Below, piece after piece: positions 7,170 through 8,550 of a DNA stretch of 8,550 nt. The notes below the pieces were generated by a model. That model was not told the DNA's origin, made no database searches, and saw nothing but the letters and a program-made list of their open reading frames with translations. Every line of letters starts with the position of its first letter. Positions within the stretch are counted from its first letter, which is position 1. The DNA comes from Bacteroidota bacterium (lineage in GTDB: Bacteria; Bacteroidota; Ignavibacteria; UBA10030). The DNA lies in the NCBI GenBank assembly GCA_003519375.1, contig DOWV01000308.1:1-8550 (forward strand). The letters run 5' to 3'. A program made the translations under genes and the position numbers.

Positions 7170-7991
7170 ATGGAGCTGTTGGTTTTCAGGCATCTGTGGG
7201 GAATCACCGAACCCTGGGAGACGCTCTTTCCCAAAATCCGTCACCTGGGCTATCACGGGATCGAGCACATTCTCCCTGAGCCTGCGGAAGTGGACCGGTT
7301 CCGGGGGCTTCTCGATCGACACGGATTCAGCTACATCGCACAGGTCATTACGACCGGCAGCACCGTGGAGGAGCATCTGCACAGCTTTCGGGCGGTAGTT
7401 GATAATGCCCGCGATCTGAATCCCCGAAAGATAAATTGCCATAGCGGAGGTGACTGGTTCTCGGAGGAGCAAGCCCGTCGGTTCTTTGGTGAGGCGCTCG
7501 ACTATGAGGCGAAGATAGGAATCCCGGTTGCTCACGAGACCCACCGCGGAAGAGTCTTTTATAATCCGTGGATCACTGAGCGCCTGTTGAAGGTCTTCCC
7601 GCAGTTGAACCTGAGTTGTGATTTCAGCCATTGGGTTCTAGTGTGCGAGCGGCTTCTCGAGACGGAACTCGGGATTATTCAGCAATGTGCCGCGCAGTGC
7701 ATACACATCCATGCCCGTGTCGGCTACGAGGAGGGTCCCCAGGTACCGGATCCGCGCGCACCTGAGTATCAGCGGCACGTCACAGCGCACGAACAATGGT
7801 GGGACGTTGTCTGGGACGCGCAGGAACGCAAAGGGTTCGCCGAGTCGACGTTGACCCCCGAATTCGGAGCCCCTGACTATCTTCACACGATGCCGTATAC
7901 AAGAATGCCCGTCGCTGATCTCTGGGACATCTGCAATTGGCAAGCAGACCGTCAGAGGTCACGTTTCTCACGACGAACCAAGAAAGCGTGA
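7170..7991 (+). CDS. Sugar phosphate isomerase/epimerase family protein (xylose isomerase-like TIM barrel)
   Basis: A 273-residue (beta/alpha)8-barrel protein of the AP endonuclease 2 / xylose isomerase-like superfamily, with the family's usual length. The four metal ligands can be placed: E123 in AHETHRGR, D151 in SCDFSHW, H181 in HIHARVG and E231 in LTPEFG, and their order and spacing are those of hexulose-type isomerases and epimerases. This supports a metal-dependent sugar or sugar-acid isomerase/epimerase in the cytoplasm; the substrate is not deducible. AGGAGG (7158-7163) is placed 6 nt before the ATG at 7170, better than for the GTG at 7167. It follows the exported PHP hydrolase by 15 nt, so they are probably cotranscribed, and a released sugar derivative could feed this enzyme, which is speculation. 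The C-terminal tail is rich in Arg and Lys (about 261-273). A strong hairpin terminator follows 47 nt after the stop. Confidence 0.87.
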   Translation: MELLVFRHLWGITEPWETLFPKIRHLGYHGIEHILPEPAEVDRFRGLLDRHGFSYIAQVITTGSTVEEHLHSFRAVVDNARDLNPRKINCHSGGDWFSEEQARRFFGEALDYEAKIGIPVAHETHRGRVFYNPWITERLLKVFPQLNLSCDFSHWVLVCERLLETELGIIQQCAAQCIHIHARVGYEEGPQVPDPRAPEYQRHVTAHEQWWDVVWDAQERKGFAESTLTPEFGAPDYLHTMPYTRMPVADLWDICNWQADRQRSRFSRRTKKA

Positions 7992-8033
7992 GACTCGAGG
8001 AAGCGCCGGAGATGTCCATAACGGCCATCGTGC

Positions 8034-8066
8034 AAAAAAAAGGCCTCTCTATACTGAGAGGCCTTT
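8034..8066. terminator. Bidirectional intrinsic terminator
   Basis: A perfect 11-bp stem, AAAGGCCTCTC (8039-8049) with GAGAGGCCTTT (8056-8066), encloses a 6-nt loop TATACT. On the minus strand it is followed by a run of eight T (8041-8034), so it is a textbook terminator for the small minus-strand gene. On the plus strand the tail TTTCTTGTCT is less uniform but could end the gene block. It therefore separates two converging transcription units. Confidence 0.85.
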
Positions 8067-8099
8067 CTTGTCTGTATGAGACCGAAGTCCCGGAAACTT

Positions 8100-8270
8100 T
8101 CAATGAAACGAATGCCCACCTCGAACGTGACCAGCGTTCGTTTGCACCATTTTCAACTGTTTGAAGCCCCGTCTCTTCAGCTTCCTGCGCTCTTCCAACA
8201 TGCTGAGCTTCTTCAGGAGAGACTTTGGTTGTTCAGAATCTGTCTTCAGAGGCAGATGTGATTGCTTCAT
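8100..8270 (-). CDS. Small basic protein of unknown function, own promoter and terminator
   Basis: The frame encodes 56 residues from an ATG at 8270 to a TGA at 8102-8100. It is preceded by AGGAGGAG (8281-8274), a near-perfect Shine-Dalgarno site with 5 nt between AGGAGG and... the ATG, by a consensus-like promoter farther upstream (8356-8328), and is followed 34 nt later by a minus-strand terminator with eight T. This full set of signals is the reason for calling so short a frame. The protein has no signal peptide or membrane segment. It has a polar N-terminal part, then a Lys/Arg-rich, probably helical core (about 15-41, with KSLLKKLSMLEERRKLKRR) and a Gly/His-rich end (GHVRGGHSFH). It carries about 14 Lys/Arg against 4 Asp/Glu, so it is strongly basic and could bind nucleic acid or ribosomes. 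I do not recognise it. It converges on the isomerase gene and diverges from the tRNA gene. Confidence 0.65.
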   Translation of the reverse strand: MKQSHLPLKTDSEQPKSLLKKLSMLEERRKLKRRGFKQLKMVQTNAGHVRGGHSFH

Positions 8271-8327
8271 ACACTCCTCCTGCACAATAAGGGTGGGTTT
8301 CAAAGAACGGGTTGCTTGTTCATGGCA

Positions 8328-8356
8328 ATGGTACTGAGCGGGCCGCAGAATGTCAA
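8328..8356 (-). promoter_or_regulatory. Sigma-70-type promoter of the small minus-strand gene
   Basis: Read on the minus strand, TTGACA (8356-8351) is a perfect -35 box, followed by a 17-nt spacer and TACCAT (8333-8328), which matches four of six bases of TATAAT. Transcription should start near 8321, giving about 50 nt of leader before the ATG at 8270. Its -35 box lies 22 bp from that of the tRNA promoter on the other strand, so the two face away from each other. Confidence 0.65.
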
Positions 8357-8378
8357 GAGCCCGCCGCGAAATTTGCTG

Positions 8379-8407
8379 TTGACCACAAGCCCCCTTTTTG
8401 CTATATT
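8379..8407 (+). promoter_or_regulatory. Sigma-70-type promoter of the tRNA-Thr gene
   Basis: TTGACC (8379-8384) matches five of six -35 bases and TATATT (8402-8407) five of six -10 bases, at the optimal 17-nt spacing. The expected start is near 8414, about 10 nt before the tRNA. The stretch between the -10 box and the start (ATATAAAG) is AT-rich, unlike the GC-rich discriminator typical of stringently controlled stable-RNA promoters. Confidence 0.72.
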
Positions 8408-8423
8408 ATATAAAGTCATTCAT

Positions 8424-8498
8424 GCTGAAGTAGCTCAGTGGTAGAGCAGCGGTTTCGTAAACCGCGGGTCGGAGGTTCAAATCCTCTCGCCAGCTCCA
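8424..8498 (+). tRNA. tRNA-Thr, anticodon CGT (reads ACG)
   Basis: The 75-nt gene folds as a cloverleaf. The D stem is GCTC/GAGC (8433-8436, 8444-8447), with loop AGTGGTA. The anticodon stem is GCGGT/ACCGC (8449-8453, 8461-8465), with loop TTCGTAA and anticodon CGT at 8456-8458. The variable loop has 5 nt. The T stem is GGAGG/CCTCT with loop TTCAAAT. The encoded 3' end is TCCA, so CCA is in the gene. The G1-C72 and C2-G71 pairs and the G35-U36 bases agree with threonine identity. The acceptor stem, GCTGAAG (8424-8430) against CGCCAGC (8488-8494), has two neighbouring mismatches, A5/C68 and A6/G67, leaving five pairs. Charging and function may still be possible, or the gene may be recombined or damaged. 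It is preceded by its own promoter and followed by 52 nt without a recognisable gene or terminator to the right edge. Confidence 0.92.
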
Positions 8499-8550
8499 AA
8501 ACAGCAGGATTTGAATGGAGTGAGCGCCGACGGGTAGGAGGAAAAGCAAG

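Noticed and set aside
7937..8164. A 75-codon plus-strand frame after the isomerase
   Set aside because: It runs through the isomerase end and the terminator hairpin and has no start signal.
8271..8303. A TTG-started extension of the small minus-strand protein
   Set aside because: It would place the near-perfect Shine-Dalgarno site inside the coding region; the ATG at 8270 is far better placed.
8262..8444. A 60-codon plus-strand frame leading into the tRNA
   Set aside because: It crosses both divergent promoters and the 5' part of the tRNA, and has no ribosome binding site.
8499..8550. The 52 nt after the tRNA
   Set aside because: There is no second tRNA, terminator or clear start codon with context here; a GTAGGAGGAAAAG purine stretch near the edge could be a ribosome binding site of a gene outside, but cannot be judged.

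Overview
The window carries a co-directional plus-strand gene block (positions 3 to 7991) followed by a small non-coding and regulatory region that ends at a tRNA gene. The organism looks like a Gram-negative-type, moderately GC-rich bacterium. Evidence for this is a fumarase with a dedicated signal for translation, a periplasm-type exported protein with a signal peptide, and a 4Fe-4S enzyme. Purine-rich Shine-Dalgarno sites stand in front of several genes, and the promoters read as TTGAC(A/C)-17 bp-TAnnnT. These features argue against a typical member of the class Bacteroidia, which usually lacks such signals. A related FCB-type or other environmental lineage fits better. I cannot fix the phylum from the sequence alone.

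Layout: (1) the C-terminal part of an M1-family zinc aminopeptidase that enters from the left edge; (2) an unrecognised six-helix membrane protein; (3) a single-chain class I (4Fe-4S) fumarate hydratase; (4) an alkyltransferase-like protein of the MGMT fold with Trp in place of the methyl-accepting Cys; (5) a YbaK/EbsC-type aminoacyl-tRNA deacylase whose ribosome binding site overlaps the stop codon of the previous gene; (6) a MgtC/SapB plus DUF4010 membrane protein; (7) an exported PHP-domain metallohydrolase; (8) a sugar phosphate isomerase/epimerase-like TIM barrel with all four metal ligands. Gaps between these genes are 12 to 80 nt, so much of the block could be read as one or two transcripts. 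The products do not form one obvious pathway: peptide turnover, TCA cycle, DNA alkylation damage recognition, tRNA proofreading, membrane function and sugar or phosphoester chemistry are mixed. Genes 4 and 5 are likely translationally coupled, and genes 7 and 8 are closely spaced with strong ribosome binding sites.

From 7992 to 8423 there is no plus-strand gene. This stretch holds a strong bidirectional hairpin terminator (8034-8066), then a small minus-strand gene (8270 to 8100, 56 residues) with its own consensus-like promoter, a perfect Shine-Dalgarno site and a T-run terminator, and then a divergent plus-strand promoter for a tRNA-Thr(CGT) gene (8424-8498). The small gene is the best candidate for something undescribed here. 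The tRNA itself is odd: two adjacent mismatches in the acceptor stem make it look like a hybrid of two tRNA halves.

I found no CRISPR array, insertion sequence, toxin-antitoxin pair or recognisable defence system. Most of the window is ordinary chromosomal gene content.
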